64,000 bases of DNA from Pannonibacter sp. SL95 (GCF_026672425.1 NZ_JAPPRC010000005.1:1-64000), one strand, 5' to 3'; numbered from the stretch's first letter, positions 42,242-52,700 are shown. Notes: generated from the letters alone by a model not told the origin. Made by a program: numbers and translations.

Positions 42242-45200
42242 GTGTTCGAGACGCTCTTCCGCGACCGCGCCAACATCACCCTTGCCAGCGTTCCGGACGG
42301 AGCCGAGGCACTGGCGCTCGCGCGCATCCTGGGGCAGGCGCCGAAGGACGGGCTGGCTGCCGTCTTTGTCGCGCGGGACGCCGGCCGGGCGCAGGGCGTC
42401 ATCGAGGCACTGAGCTATTTTGCGCCGCATGTCGAGGCGCTGTCCCTGCCGGCCTGGGACTGCCTTCCCTATGACCGCGTCTCGCCGAACCCGGCGATCA
42501 GCGCCCGCCGGCTGCTTGTGCTGGGGCAACTGGCGCGGGGCATTCCAACTGGGTCTGGCCAGAAGGTGCTGGTGACAACGGTCAACGCCGCGCTGCAGCG
42601 CCTGCCCGAGCGGGCCTGGGTCGCTGCCCAGACCTTTTCCATGGCACCAGGCAACCGCATCGACCTGACGAAGATTGCCGCCTGGCTGGAACTCAACGGC
42701 TTCTCGCGCACGCCAACCGTCCGGGAGACTGGCGAATACGCGGTGCGCGGCGGCATCATCGATCTCTATGCGCCAGGTGCAGAAGATCCGGTCCGGCTGG
42801 ATTTCTTTGGCGACACGCTGGAATCGATCCGCGCCTTTGATACCGAGAGCCAGCGCACGACCAAGCAGCTGAAGCGGCTGGAGCTGGTGCCGATGAGCGA
42901 GGTGGTGCTGAGCGAGGAGGCGATCTCGCGCTTCCGCCGCAACTATCTCGCCCGCTTCGGCGCGGCCCGGCGCGAGGATGTCCTGTATCAGTCTGTCAGC
43001 GACGGCCGCCGCTATGCCGGCATGGAGCACTGGCTGCCGCTGTTCCACGAACACCTCGAAACGCTGTTCGACTATATCGGCGACGCACCGGTCGTGCTTG
43101 ATGGCATGTCGGGCGATGCCATCCGCGAGCGCCTCGACCAGATCACCGAGCATCACGCTGCGCGCAAGGATGCGCTTGAAAACGGTCACTTGGCCGGCGC
43201 GGTGCCCTACATGCCCGTGGAGCCGCAGGCGCTTTACCCGGTCGGGACGGAATGGACCGTCCGGCTTGCCGACAGTGCCAGCTGCCAGATCGATCCCTTC
43301 ACGCCGCCGCCGGGGTCTGGCCGGACGGTGATCGACTTCGGCGGCCGTCAGGGCCGCAGCTTTGCCGCCGAGCGCGCGGCGGGCGACGTCAACATCTTCG
43401 ACGCGCTGGTGAAACACGTCCGGGCGCTGCACAAGGACCAGCGCCGGGTGGTCATCGCCTGCTGGAGCGAGGGCTCGCGCGACCGTCTCGGCCAGATCCT
43501 CGGCGATCACGGGCTGGACCTGCCGATGCCGGCCGAACGGGTGGCCGATCTGGACGCCTTGCCGCCGCGCGCCACGGCGCTCAGCATTCTCGGCCTCGAG
43601 CAGGGCTTCGAGGTCGACCGGCTGGTTTTCATCTCCGAGCAGGACATCCTGGGCGACCGTCTGGTGCGCAAGGGCCGGCGCAAGGCCAAGGGTGCCAATG
43701 TCCTGACCGAGGCAACCAGCCTCTCGGAAGGCGACCTCGTCGTCCACGTCGACCACGGCATCGGCCGCTTCATCGGCCTCAAGACCATCGAGGCGCTCGG
43801 CGCGCCGCATGACTGTCTGGAGCTGCAGTATCAGGGCGGCGACAAGCTTTACCTGCCGGTCGAGAACATCGAGCTGCTGACGCGCTTCGGCTCGGAAGAC
43901 ACCGACGTCATGCTCGACAAGCTGGGCGGTGGGGCCTGGCAGGCGCGCAAGGCGCGGATGAAGAAGCGGATCCTCGAGATCGCCGACGGCTTGATCAAGA
44001 CCGCCGCTGCCCGTGCGCTGAAGACCGCGCCGGTGGTTGAGGTGCCGGAAGGGGTCTACGATGAATTCTCGACCCGTTTCCCCTACGAGGAGACGGAAGA
44101 CCAGCTGACCGCCATCGATGCGGTGTTCCAGGATCTGGCGGCTGGCCGGCCGATGGACCGGCTGGTCTGTGGCGACGTCGGTTTCGGCAAAACGGAAGTG
44201 GCGCTGCGCGCCGCTTTTGTTGCCGCCATGTCGGGGCGCCAGGTTGCCGTGGTGGTCCCGACAACGCTGCTGGCGCGCCAGCACTATCGCACCTTTGCCA
44301 CCCGCTTCCATGGCCTGCCGATCAATGTCGCCCATGCCTCACGCCTCGTCAGCCCGAAAGAGCTGTCGGCGGCCAAGAAGGGCGTCGAGGACGGTTCCGT
44401 CGATATCGTCGTCGGCACCCATGCCCTGCTGGGCGCCGGCGTCAAGTTCCGCGACCTTGGCCTGCTCATCATCGACGAGGAGCAGCATTTCGGCGTCAAG
44501 CACAAGGAACGGCTGAAGGAACTGAAGTCGGACGTGCATGTGCTGACCCTGTCGGCAACGCCGATCCCGCGCACGTTGCAGCAGGCATTGACGGGCCTGC
44601 GCGAACTGTCGCTCATCGCCACGCCGCCGGTGGACCGGCTTGCCGTGCGCACCTTCGTCTCGCCCTTTGATCCGCTGGTCGTGCGCGAGGCCTTGCTGCG
44701 TGAGCATTATCGCGGCGGCCAGAGCTTCTATGTCTGCCCGCGCGTTTCGGATCTCGCCGAACAGGCAGAGTTCCTGGCCGCCAGCGTGCCGGAAGTGAAG
44801 GTCGCCACAGCCCATGGCCAGATGGCGCCCGGTCAGCTCGAGGACGTGATGAACGCCTTCTATGAGGGCAAGTATGACGTGCTGCTGTCGACGACAATCG
44901 TCGAATCAGGTCTCGACATCCCGACCGCCAACACGCTGATCGTGCACCGGGCCGACATGTTCGGCCTTGCCCAGATGTACCAGCTGCGCGGCCGCGTTGG
45001 CCGGTCGAAGACCCGGGCCTATGCGCTCTTCACCGTTCCGGCCAACAAGCCGATGACGGCAACCGCCGAACGGCGGCTCAAGGTGTTGCAGTCTCTGGAG
45101 AATCTGGGCGCCGGCTTCCAGCTCGCCAGCCACGACCTCGACATTCGCGGGGCCGGCAATCTGCTGGGCGAGGAACAGTCCGGCCACATCAAGGAAGTCG

Positions 45201-45742
45201 GCTACGAACTCTATCAGCAGATGCTGGAAGAGGCGGTTGCCCAGCTCAAGGATGGCGGCGACGAGATCGGCGAGGACCAGTGGTCGCCGCAGATCAATGT
45301 CGGCACGCCCGTGCTGATTCCCGAAAGCTATGTTCCGGACCTGCAGCTGCGCCTGTCGCTGTACCGCCGCCTGGCGGATCTGACGGAAGCCCAGGAGATC
45401 GATGCCTTCGGCGCGGAGATGATCGACCGGTTCGGCCCGCTGCCGGAAGAGGTCGGGCATCTGCTGAAGATCGTCTACATCAAGGGCCTCTGCCGCAAGG
45501 CGAATGTGGAGAAGGTTGATTCGGGGCCGAAGGGCATCGTCATCACGTTCCGTGGCCAGCAATTCGCCAATCCGGCGGGGCTTGTCGCCTATATTGCGGA
45601 GCAGGGCTCGCTCGCAAAGATCAGGCCGGACCAGAAGGTCGTGCTGTCGCGCGACTGGGACAAGGCGGACGACCGGCTGAAGGGCACGGCAACCATCATG
45701 TCAAAGCTTGCAAGGCTGGCAGCTCCGGCCAAGGCAGCGTGA
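42242..45742 (+). CDS. mfd: Transcription-repair coupling factor Mfd
   Basis: GTG 42,242 gives 1,166 residues. Domains in order: UvrB-like N-terminal region, RNA polymerase-interacting domain (LSEGDLVVHVDHGIGRFIGL), the SF2 translocase with GDVGFGKTE, IDEEQHFGVKHKERL, TLSATPIPRTL and TTIVESGLDIP, and the C-terminal TRCF domain. It removes stalled RNA polymerase at DNA damage and recruits UvrA. Transcribed with sdhE, 30 bases apart. Confidence 0.97.
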   Translation: MFETLFRDRANITLASVPDGAEALALARILGQAPKDGLAAVFVARDAGRAQGVIEALSYFAPHVEALSLPAWDCLPYDRVSPNPAISARRLLVLGQLARGIPTGSGQKVLVTTVNAALQRLPERAWVAAQTFSMAPGNRIDLTKIAAWLELNGFSRTPTVRETGEYAVRGGIIDLYAPGAEDPVRLDFFGDTLESIRAFDTESQRTTKQLKRLELVPMSEVVLSEEAISRFRRNYLARFGAARREDVLYQSVSDGRRYAGMEHWLPLFHEHLETLFDYIGDAPVVLDGMSGDAIRERLDQITEHHAARKDALENGHLAGAVPYMPVEPQALYPVGTEWTVRLADSASCQIDPFTPPPGSGRTVIDFGGRQGRSFAAERAAGDVNIFDALVKHVRALHKDQRRVVIACWSEGSRDRLGQILGDHGLDLPMPAERVADLDALPPRATALSILGLEQGFEVDRLVFISEQDILGDRLVRKGRRKAKGANVLTEATSLSEGDLVVHVDHGIGRFIGLKTIEALGAPHDCLELQYQGGDKLYLPVENIELLTRFGSEDTDVMLDKLGGGAWQARKARMKKRILEIADGLIKTAAARALKTAPVVEVPEGVYDEFSTRFPYEETEDQLTAIDAVFQDLAAGRPMDRLVCGDVGFGKTEVALRAAFVAAMSGRQVAVVVPTTLLARQHYRTFATRFHGLPINVAHASRLVSPKELSAAKKGVEDGSVDIVVGTHALLGAGVKFRDLGLLIIDEEQHFGVKHKERLKELKSDVHVLTLSATPIPRTLQQALTGLRELSLIATPPVDRLAVRTFVSPFDPLVVREALLREHYRGGQSFYVCPRVSDLAEQAEFLAASVPEVKVATAHGQMAPGQLEDVMNAFYEGKYDVLLSTTIVESGLDIPTANTLIVHRADMFGLAQMYQLRGRVGRSKTRAYALFTVPANKPMTATAERRLKVLQSLENLGAGFQLASHDLDIRGAGNLLGEEQSGHIKEVGYELYQQMLEEAVAQLKDGGDEIGEDQWSPQINVGTPVLIPESYVPDLQLRLSLYRRLADLTEAQEIDAFGAEMIDRFGPLPEEVGHLLKIVYIKGLCRKANVEKVDSGPKGIVITFRGQQFANPAGLVAYIAEQGSLAKIRPDQKVVLSRDWDKADDRLKGTATIMSKLARLAAPAKAA

Positions 45743-45882
45743 GAAAGGGCGGCGCATCCGCCTTGCTCCAGTCTGATTTCAAAGGCTTTTCCCGCGGCAT
45801 TCATATCGCGTGAAAGGAACTGTTAAGGCCAATCCGGCACATTGGACTCACAAGGCCCAATGTCCCGTGTAGGTCGTACCGC

Positions 45883-46218
45883 GTGTCTGCCACCACCCGC
45901 CAACGCAAGAAGTCAATTCACCGCCGCTTCGTGATCCCGGTCGCTGCGAGCGCTGTGCTGGCCTATTTCGCCTTTCACGCCGTGAACGGGGAATTCGGTA
46001 CGGCCGGCCGTGAACGGATCGAGCAGCAGGTTGCTGCGCTCGAGGCGGAACTGCGCGTGCTGACGGCCGAACGAGAACACATCGCCACCCGTGTCAGCTT
46101 GCTGCGGCCGGAGAGCCTCGACCCGGATATGGTCGACGAGCGCGCCCGCGCTAATCTCAATGTTGTTCATGTCAACGAACTCGCCATCCTGCGCCCCGCA
46201 GGCGCCGGACAGAGATAA
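45883..46218 (+). CDS. FtsB/DivIC-like septum formation initiator
   Basis: GTG 45,883 gives 111 residues: a basic N-terminus, one membrane helix (FVIPVAASAVLAYFAFHAV), then a coiled coil (ERIEQQVAALEAELRVLTAERE) and DPDMVDERARANLNVVHVNE, the DivIC-family end. It lies just before pdhA as in related genomes. It would join FtsL and FtsQ at the division site. Confidence 0.85.
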   Translation: MSATTRQRKKSIHRRFVIPVAASAVLAYFAFHAVNGEFGTAGRERIEQQVAALEAELRVLTAEREHIATRVSLLRPESLDPDMVDERARANLNVVHVNELAILRPAGAGQR

Positions 46219-46226
46219 CCGAAAAG

Positions 46227-46271
46227 CGGTTCATTTTAACTAATGAACCGAATTTTGGTTTATTCAAAATT
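46227..46271. promoter_or_regulatory. Two adjacent inverted repeats before pdhA
   Basis: CGGTTCATT and AATGAACCG (46,227-46,250) form a nine-base-pair repeat with a six-base loop; AATTTTG and CAAAATT (46,251-46,271) follow at once. They lie nine bases after the ftsB-like stop and 123 before pdhA. They may end the first transcript, bind a regulator of the PDH operon, or both. Confidence 0.45.
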
Positions 46272-46394
46272 TCCATTCAGAAACACATCGTTGTCATGTT
46301 TTTTCGCCAAGAGTTGCACCTCTTGGATTGACAAGGATCGCGGGTTACCTTCCGCTTGCTTTCCTAGGGGAAACGTCACGTAGAGACGAGGGTC

Positions 46395-47447
46395 ATGGCC
46401 GTAACGAACAAGTCTTCCGCCGGTGCGCGCGCGAAAGGCGCCACCCGGTCCAGCGGCGCCGCCAACCCGGCCGCGCCCGCCATTGCAGAGTTCTCCAAAG
46501 AAGACGAACTCCACGCTTACCGCGAAATGCTTCTGATCCGCCGCTTCGAGGAGAAGGCGGGACAGCTCTATGGCATGGGCCTCATCGGCGGCTTCTGCCA
46601 CCTCTACATTGGTCAGGAAGCTGTCGTCGTCGGCATGCAGATGGCCAAGAAGGACGGTGACCAGATGATCACCGGCTACCGCGACCACGGCCACATGCTG
46701 GCCATGGACCTTGACCCGAAGGGCGTCATGGCGGAGCTCACCGGGCGTCGGGGCGGCCTGTCGAAGGGCAAGGGCGGCTCGATGCACATGTTCTCCAAGG
46801 AGAAGCACTTCTACGGCGGCCACGGCATCGTCGGCGCGCAGGTCGCGCTCGGCACCGGCATCGGCTTTGCCAACAAGTATTCCGGCAACGGCAACGTCTC
46901 GATGGCCTTCTTCGGCGACGGCGCGTCCAACCAGGGCCAGGTCTACGAGAGCTTCAACATGGCCGAGCTGTGGAAGCTGCCGGTCATTTATGTGATTGAA
47001 AACAACAAGTACGGCATGGGCACCAGCGTCGAGCGCGCCTCCGCTATGACCGACCTGTCCCAGCGCGGCCTGTCCTTCGGCATCCCGGGCGAGCAGGTTG
47101 ACGGCATGGACGTGCGCGCCGTGAAGGCTGCCTCCGACCGGGCACTGGCCTGGTGCCGCGAAGGCAAGGGCCCGTACATCCTGGAAATGATCACTTATCG
47201 TTATCGTGGTCACTCCATGTCCGACCCGGCGAAGTATCGCTCCAAGGACGAAGTGCAGAAGATGCGCACCGAGCACGACCCGATCGAGCAGGTCCGCGTG
47301 CGTCTGATGGAAAGCGGCTGGGCCACGGATGACGACCTCAAGGCGATCGACCGCGATGTGCGCGCGATCGTCGCCGAGGCGGCCGAATTCGCCCAGAACG
47401 ATCCGGAGCCGGATGTGTCCGAGCTCTACACCGACATTCTGCTCTAA
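46395..47447 (+). CDS. pdhA: Pyruvate dehydrogenase E1 alpha subunit
   Basis: The 350-residue protein has the thiamine diphosphate motif [20 protein letters not shown] with ENN downstream, and the phosphorylation-loop sequence YRGHSMSDP. With PdhB it decarboxylates pyruvate and passes the acetyl group to the E2 lipoyl arm. A GAGGG site precedes ATG 46,395. It has a low-complexity Ala-rich N-terminus of about 30 residues that may bind E2. Confidence 0.97.
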   Translation: MAVTNKSSAGARAKGATRSSGAANPAAPAIAEFSKEDELHAYREMLLIRRFEEKAGQLYGMGLIGGFCHLYIGQEAVVVGMQMAKKDGDQMITGYRDHGHMLAMDLDPKGVMAELTGRRGGLSKGKGGSMHMFSKEKHFYGGHGIVGAQVALGTGIGFANKYSGNGNVSMAFFGDGASNQGQVYESFNMAELWKLPVIYVIENNKYGMGTSVERASAMTDLSQRGLSFGIPGEQVDGMDVRAVKAASDRALAWCREGKGPYILEMITYRYRGHSMSDPAKYRSKDEVQKMRTEHDPIEQVRVRLMESGWATDDDLKAIDRDVRAIVAEAAEFAQNDPEPDVSELYTDILL

Positions 47448-47461
47448 GGCCGGGGGATACC

Positions 47462-48844
47462 ATGCCGATCAACATTCTGATGCCGGCTCTCTCTCCGACC
47501 ATGGAAGAGGGCAAGCTCGCCAAGTGGCTGAAGGCCGAGGGCGACACTATCAAGGCCGGTGATGTCATCGCCGAAATCGAGACTGACAAGGCAACCATGG
47601 AAGTGGAAGCCGTCGACGAGGGCGTGCTGGGCAAGATCCTGATCGCCGAAGGCTCCGAGAACGTGAAGGTGAACACCGCCATCGCCGTTCTGCTGGCCGA
47701 AGGCGAAGATGCCTCCGCAGCAACTGCTGCACCCGCACCGGCGCCCGCCGCTGCCCCGGCTCCGGCTGCCGCGCCTGCGCCGGTCGCTGCTGCTGCTCCT
47801 GTTCCGGCTGCTCCCGTTACCTCCGGGTCTGCCGACAGCGACGCACCGGCTGGCACCGAGATGGTCACCATGACCGTCCGCGAGGCCCTGCGCGACGCGA
47901 TGGCCGAGGAAATGCGTGCCGATGACCGCGTCTTCGTCATGGGCGAGGAAGTGGCCGAATACCAGGGTGCCTACAAGATCACGCAGGGCCTGCTGGATGA
48001 ATTCGGCGCCCGCCGCGTCATCGACACCCCGATCACCGAGCACGGCTTTGCCGGTCTCGGCGTCGGCGCTGCGATGGCTGGCCTGAAGCCGATCGTCGAG
48101 TTCATGACGTTCAACTTCGCCATGCAGGCGATCGACCACATCATCAACTCCGCTGCCAAGACGCTTTACATGTCAGGCGGCCAGATGGGTGCTCCGATTG
48201 TCTTCCGCGGTCCGAACGGCGCTGCTGCCCGCGTCGGCGCCCAGCACAGCCAGGACTATGCCTCCTGGTATGCCCATATCCCGGGCCTGAAGGTGATCCA
48301 GCCGTGGTCGGCCGCCGATGCGAAGGGCCTGCTGAAGGCTGCCATCCGCGACCCGAACCCGGTCGTCTTCCTGGAAAACGAGATCCTCTACGGCCAGTCC
48401 TTCGAAGTGCCGAAGGTCGACGATTTTGTCCTGCCGATCGGCAAGGCCAAGATCGAGCGTGCCGGTACGGACGTGACCATCGTTTCCTGGGGCATCGGCA
48501 TGACCTATGTCATGAAGGCCGTGGACGAACTGGCAGCCCAGGGCATCTCGGCGGAAGTCGTGAACCTGCGCACCATCCGCCCGCTCGACATCGACACGGT
48601 ACTGGCCTCGGTCCGCAAGACCGGCCGCTGCGTCACCGTCGAGGAAGCCTTCCCGGTCTGCTCCGTTTCGTCGGAAATCGGCTACCAGGTCCAGGAAAAG
48701 GCCTTCGATTACCTCGATGCGCCGATCCTGCGCGTCACCGGCAAGGACGTTCCGATGCCTTACGCCGCCAACCTTGAAAAGCTGGCGCTGCCGACGGTCA
48801 AGGAAGTCATCGATGCGGTGAAAGCCGTCACCTACAAGGCCTGA
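47462..48844 (+). CDS. pdhB: Pyruvate dehydrogenase E1 beta with N-terminal lipoyl domain
   Basis: The 460-residue protein begins with a lipoyl domain (residues 1-80, [15 protein letters not shown] with the lipoylated Lys), then an Ala/Pro linker, then the E1 beta transketolase domain ([51 protein letters not shown]). The fused lipoyl domain is typical of Hyphomicrobiales. Follows pdhA by 14 bases. Confidence 0.97.
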   Translation: MPINILMPALSPTMEEGKLAKWLKAEGDTIKAGDVIAEIETDKATMEVEAVDEGVLGKILIAEGSENVKVNTAIAVLLAEGEDASAATAAPAPAPAAAPAPAAAPAPVAAAAPVPAAPVTSGSADSDAPAGTEMVTMTVREALRDAMAEEMRADDRVFVMGEEVAEYQGAYKITQGLLDEFGARRVIDTPITEHGFAGLGVGAAMAGLKPIVEFMTFNFAMQAIDHIINSAAKTLYMSGGQMGAPIVFRGPNGAAARVGAQHSQDYASWYAHIPGLKVIQPWSAADAKGLLKAAIRDPNPVVFLENEILYGQSFEVPKVDDFVLPIGKAKIERAGTDVTIVSWGIGMTYVMKAVDELAAQGISAEVVNLRTIRPLDIDTVLASVRKTGRCVTVEEAFPVCSVSSEIGYQVQEKAFDYLDAPILRVTGKDVPMPYAANLEKLALPTVKEVIDAVKAVTYKA

Positions 48845-48860
48845 GGCGAGGGAGGCACAG

Positions 48861-50204
48861 ATGCCGATCAACATCACCATGCCGGCCCTCTCTCCCACCA
48901 TGGAAGAGGGCAATCTGGCCAAGTGGCTGGTCAAGGAAGGCGACAAGGTTTCCTCCGGCGACGTGATCGCCGAGATCGAGACCGACAAGGCGACCATGGA
49001 AGTGGAAGCCGTCGATGAGGGCACCATCGCCAAGATCCTGGTTCCGGCCGGATCCCAGGGCGTCAAGGTCAACACGGTGATCGCCGTGCTGGCCGCTGAC
49101 GGCGAGGATGCGTCCAAGGCCTCGGCCGCCCCGGCCGCAGCTCCGGCTGCTGCTCCAGCTCCTGCAGCCCCAGCTGCAGCACCGGTCGCCGCAGCAGCTC
49201 CGGCCGCAGCGGCACCTGTAGCAGCGCCTCAGTCCGGTGGGGCACGGGTCTTCGCCTCGCCGCTCGCCCGGCGTCTTGCGGCCCAGAACGGGCTCGACCT
49301 CAAGGCCATCGCCGGCTCCGGCCCGCATGGCCGTGTCGTCCAGCGCGACATCGAAGCGGCCCTGAAGTCTGGCACGGGCAAGGCGGCTCCGGCCGCTGCC
49401 GCTTCCCCGGCTGCTGCGCCAGCACCGGCTGCTGCCGCCCCGGCGCCAGCCTTGGCCACCGGTCCGTCGAAGGACCAGGTGCTCAAGCTCTTCGCCGAAG
49501 GCTCCTACGAGCTCGTGCCGCATGACGGCATGCGCAAGACCATTGCCAAGCGTCTCACCGAGTCCAAGCAGACGATCCCGCACTTCTACGTGTCGGTCGA
49601 CTGCGAGCTCGACGCGCTCTTGGCCCTGCGCACCCAGCTCAACGATGCAGCGCCGAAGTCCAAGGACGGCAAGCCGGCCTACAAGCTCTCGGTCAACGAC
49701 ATGGTCATCAAGGCTCTGGCGCTGGCCCTGCGCGATGTGCCGGACGCCAATGTCTCCTGGACCGATGACGCCATGGTCAAGCACAAGCACGCCGATGTCG
49801 GCGTTGCCGTGTCGATCCCGGGCGGCCTGATCACCCCGATCATCCGCAGCGCCGAGCAGAAGGCCCTGTCCACCATCTCCAACGAGATGAAGGACCTCGG
49901 CCAGCGCGCCAAGGACCGCAAGCTGAAGCCGGAAGAGTACCAGGGCGGCACCACCGCCGTGTCCAACATGGGCATGATGGGCGTGAAGAGCTTCTCGGCC
50001 GTCGTCAACCCGCCGCATGCGACCATTCTGGCCGTCGGCGCGGGTGAACAGCGTCCCGTCGTCAAGCACGGCGCCCTGGCGGTTGCCACCGTCATGACCG
50101 TCACGCTCTCGACCGACCACCGCTGCGTCGACGGCGCCCTCGGCGCAGAACTTCTCGGGGCCTTCCGGGGCTATATCGAGAACCCGATGAGCATGCTGGT
50201 CTGA
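48861..50204 (+). CDS. pdhC: Dihydrolipoamide acetyltransferase, PDH E2
   Basis: The 447-residue protein has one lipoyl domain ([15 protein letters not shown]), an Ala/Pro-rich swinging linker, a peripheral-subunit-binding domain ([19 protein letters not shown]), another linker and the catalytic domain with [16 protein letters not shown]. It forms the PDH core and makes acetyl-CoA. The lipoyl domain is nearly identical in DNA to that of pdhB, so the two may exchange sequence. Confidence 0.97.
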   Translation: MPINITMPALSPTMEEGNLAKWLVKEGDKVSSGDVIAEIETDKATMEVEAVDEGTIAKILVPAGSQGVKVNTVIAVLAADGEDASKASAAPAAAPAAAPAPAAPAAAPVAAAAPAAAAPVAAPQSGGARVFASPLARRLAAQNGLDLKAIAGSGPHGRVVQRDIEAALKSGTGKAAPAAAASPAAAPAPAAAAPAPALATGPSKDQVLKLFAEGSYELVPHDGMRKTIAKRLTESKQTIPHFYVSVDCELDALLALRTQLNDAAPKSKDGKPAYKLSVNDMVIKALALALRDVPDANVSWTDDAMVKHKHADVGVAVSIPGGLITPIIRSAEQKALSTISNEMKDLGQRAKDRKLKPEEYQGGTTAVSNMGMMGVKSFSAVVNPPHATILAVGAGEQRPVVKHGALAVATVMTVTLSTDHRCVDGALGAELLGAFRGYIENPMSMLV

Positions 50205-50209
50205 TTGCT

Positions 50210-50842
50210 ATGAAGGGTTTGGCTTCACTAATCGAAGCTTTGGCCGGGTTCGCCTGGCCAGCCCTCATTGCGTTTGGTTTTTACTATTTCAGAAATAGTA
50301 TCCTCCAAATCTCAAAAGCAATATCCGACCAGGTTAGATTGGGTGCCTCTGTAAAATATGGCCAGTTAGAACTTGTCGGAAAGAAAATAGACGATTTTCC
50401 ACTGATGGATGGCAACTCCATCTATGATTTGGAAGCTGCAGATAAAGAAATATATGATCGACGCGATGCGATTTACAAGCAAAGTAAAAATTTGCTCCTT
50501 GTACATCGCTTTAAGAAGACAGAAAAAATTTCTGCAAGTGGTGATGCATATTTTGATATATCTGTCTTTATCGTTCCGCATAAGCGTCACGGTAAGTTGA
50601 ATGATGTCAAGCACGTAGAATATTACTTCGGCAAGAACTTTGGAAGTGCAGAGTTTCCAATTTATGGAGCCAAGTATGTCGTGAAAAATTCGACGGATGG
50701 ATTTGCCATAAGAACGCAAGCATATGGACCATCATTGTGCGAGGCCCGTGTCGTGTTTCACGATGGAACAAGCGCAATTCTCTATAGGTACCTCGACTTT
50801 GAAGGTTCTGGATACCGATACCAAGAATCGTCAGACAAATAG
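50210..50842 (+). CDS. Membrane-anchored protein with probable pYEATS domain
   Basis: The 210-residue protein starts five bases after pdhC. It has one N-terminal membrane segment (FAWPALIAFGFYYFRNSI), a middle helical region, and a C-terminal beta domain (about 95-205) with VEYYFGKNF, FAIRTQAYGPSLCEARVVFHDG and ILYRYLDFEG, which fits the prokaryotic YEATS pattern. The gene is much richer in A+T than its neighbours (many AAA, ATA, AAT codons), a sign of transfer. pYEATS proteins are associated with membrane sensing and bacterial conflict systems. It interrupts the otherwise standard PDH operon; the domain call is by eye. Confidence 0.65.
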   Translation: MKGLASLIEALAGFAWPALIAFGFYYFRNSILQISKAISDQVRLGASVKYGQLELVGKKIDDFPLMDGNSIYDLEAADKEIYDRRDAIYKQSKNLLLVHRFKKTEKISASGDAYFDISVFIVPHKRHGKLNDVKHVEYYFGKNFGSAEFPIYGAKYVVKNSTDGFAIRTQAYGPSLCEARVVFHDGTSAILYRYLDFEGSGYRYQESSDK

Positions 50843-50883
50843 ATAGCTCGCGTATCTTAACGGGCAAACATAGGGAAAACGCC

Positions 50884-52332
50884 ATGGCTGACACCAATTA
50901 CGATGTCCTCATCATCGGCTCCGGACCCGGCGGTTATGTGACCGCGATCCGTGCGGCCCAGCTGGGCTTCAAGACTGCCATCGTCGAGCGCGAGCATCTC
51001 GGCGGCATCTGCCTCAACTGGGGCTGCATCCCGACCAAGGCGCTGCTGCGCTCGGCTGAAATCCTCGATCACGCCAACCACGCCAAGTCCTACGGCCTGA
51101 CGCTGGAAGGCAAGATGACGGCGGACGTCAAGGACGTGGTCGCCCGCTCGCGCGGCGTCTCGGCCCGTCTCAATGCTGGCGTCGGCTTCCTGATGAAGAA
51201 GAACAAGATCGACGTCATCTGGGGTGAGGCCAAGCTCACCAAGCCGGGTGAGGTTGTGGTGGCGAAATCCTCCAAACCTGCGGTCGAGCCGCAGCACCCC
51301 GCGCCCAAGGGCGTGAAGGGGGAGGGCACCTACACCGCCAAGCACATCATCGTCGCCACCGGCGCCCGTCCGCGTGCGCTGCCGGGCATCGAGCCGGATG
51401 GCAAGCTGATCTGGACCTATTTCGAGGCGATGAAGCCGGACTTCATGCCGAAGTCGCTGGTCGTCATGGGCTCTGGCGCCATCGGCATCGAGTTCGCGTC
51501 CTTCTACCGCTCTATGGGCGTGGACGTGACCGTCGTCGAGGTCATGCCGCAGGTGATGCCGGTGGAAGATGCCGAGATTTCGGCGATCGCCCGCAAGGCG
51601 CTGGAAAAGCGCGGCCTGAAGATCATGACCGAGGCCAAGGTGGCCAAGGTGGTGAAGGGTGCCAATTCCATCACCGCCCATGTGGAAACCAAGGACGGCA
51701 AGGTGACCGAGATCACCGCTGACCGCCTGATCTCGGCTGTCGGCGTGCAGGGCAACATCGAGAACCTCGGCCTTGAGGCCCTCGGCGTGAAGACAGATCG
51801 CGGCTGCGTCGTGATCGACGGCTATGGTCGCACCAATGTGCCCGGTCTCTACGCCATCGGCGATGTGGCTGGTCCTCCGATGCTCGCCCACAAGGCCGAG
51901 CATGAAGGCGTCATCTGCATCGAGAAGATCGCCGGCCTGCCGAATGTCCATCCGATGGACAAGGGCAAGATCCCGGGCTGCACCTATTGCAACCCGCAGG
52001 TCGCCTCCGTTGGTCTGACGGAGGCCAAGGCCAAGGAACTCGGCCGCGACATTCGCGTCGGCCGCTTCTCCTTCGGCGCCAATGGCAAGGCGATTGCGCT
52101 GGGTGAGGACAACGGCCTCATCAAGACGATCTTCGACAAGAAGACCGGCGAGCTGATCGGCGCGCACATGGTCGGCACGGAAGTGACCGAGCTGATCCAG
52201 GGCTTCGTCGTCGCCATGAACCTGGAGACGACCGAGGAAGACCTGATGCACACGATCTTCCCGCACCCGACGCTTTCTGAGATGATGAAGGAAAGCGTGC
52301 TGGACGCCTACGGCCGCGCCCTGAACGCCTGA
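50884..52332 (+). CDS. lpdA: Dihydrolipoamide dehydrogenase, PDH E3
   Basis: The 482-residue flavoprotein has the FAD site (VLIIGSGPGGYVTAIRAAQLG), the redox disulfide GGICLNWGCIPTK, the NAD site VMGSGAIGIEFA, and C-terminal HPTLSEMM with the catalytic His. It reoxidises lipoamide on the PDH complex. Its 41-base leader lies after the foreign gene at 50,210. Confidence 0.96.
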   Translation: MADTNYDVLIIGSGPGGYVTAIRAAQLGFKTAIVEREHLGGICLNWGCIPTKALLRSAEILDHANHAKSYGLTLEGKMTADVKDVVARSRGVSARLNAGVGFLMKKNKIDVIWGEAKLTKPGEVVVAKSSKPAVEPQHPAPKGVKGEGTYTAKHIIVATGARPRALPGIEPDGKLIWTYFEAMKPDFMPKSLVVMGSGAIGIEFASFYRSMGVDVTVVEVMPQVMPVEDAEISAIARKALEKRGLKIMTEAKVAKVVKGANSITAHVETKDGKVTEITADRLISAVGVQGNIENLGLEALGVKTDRGCVVIDGYGRTNVPGLYAIGDVAGPPMLAHKAEHEGVICIEKIAGLPNVHPMDKGKIPGCTYCNPQVASVGLTEAKAKELGRDIRVGRFSFGANGKAIALGEDNGLIKTIFDKKTGELIGAHMVGTEVTELIQGFVVAMNLETTEEDLMHTIFPHPTLSEMMKESVLDAYGRALNA

Positions 52333-52403
52333 TCCTGATCGCGGGCCGGCCGCAGCCTCGAAAGCTGCGGCCTGTGCCTCACAGCACGCGGAGAGCACGG
52401 ACG

Positions 52404-52652
52404 ATGGATACCAAGGCAATTGTCATCTGGTGCGTGATCGGTCTCCTGGCCGGCTGGCTGGCCAGTTTCGTCGTCGGTGGCGGCGGCCTGATCCGCTATC
52501 TGCTGACCGGCCTGATCGGCGCTTTCGTCGGCGGTTTCCTGGTCAAGACAACGGGCCTGTCGATCAACGTCGGCCATCCGCTCGTCAATGAGGTGCTGGT
52601 CGCGGCAATCGGTGCCATTGTCGTCGTCCTGATTGCCCGTATTCTCGCCTGA
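52404..52652 (+). CDS. GlsB/YeaQ/YmgE family membrane protein
   Basis: ATG 52,404 gives 82 residues with three membrane helices and the family pattern VIGLLAGWLASFVVGGGG, LTGLIGAFVGGFLVK and EVLVAAIGAIVVVLIAR. Formerly called transglycosylase-associated; role unclear, often stress-linked. Its stop lies in the first unit of a 12-base tandem repeat, and a paralog follows. Confidence 0.85.
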   Translation: MDTKAIVIWCVIGLLAGWLASFVVGGGGLIRYLLTGLIGAFVGGFLVKTTGLSINVGHPLVNEVLVAAIGAIVVVLIARILA

Positions 52653-52684
52653 GTATTGGCCTGAGTGTTGGCCTCAGTATTGGC
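52649..52684. repeat. Three 12-base tandem repeats between two GlsB-family genes
   Basis: CTGAGTATTGGC, CTGAGTGTTGGC and CTCAGTATTGGC stand in tandem from 52,649. The first includes the TGA stop of the upstream gene, and two more in-frame TGA triplets occur at 52,662 and 52,686. Confidence 0.9.
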
Positions 52685-52700
52685 CTGACCGGAGAAGCAG

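Noticed and set aside
41894-44335. Minus-strand frame of 813 codons opposite mfd
   Set aside because: Same antisense effect; mfd is complete and conserved on the plus strand.
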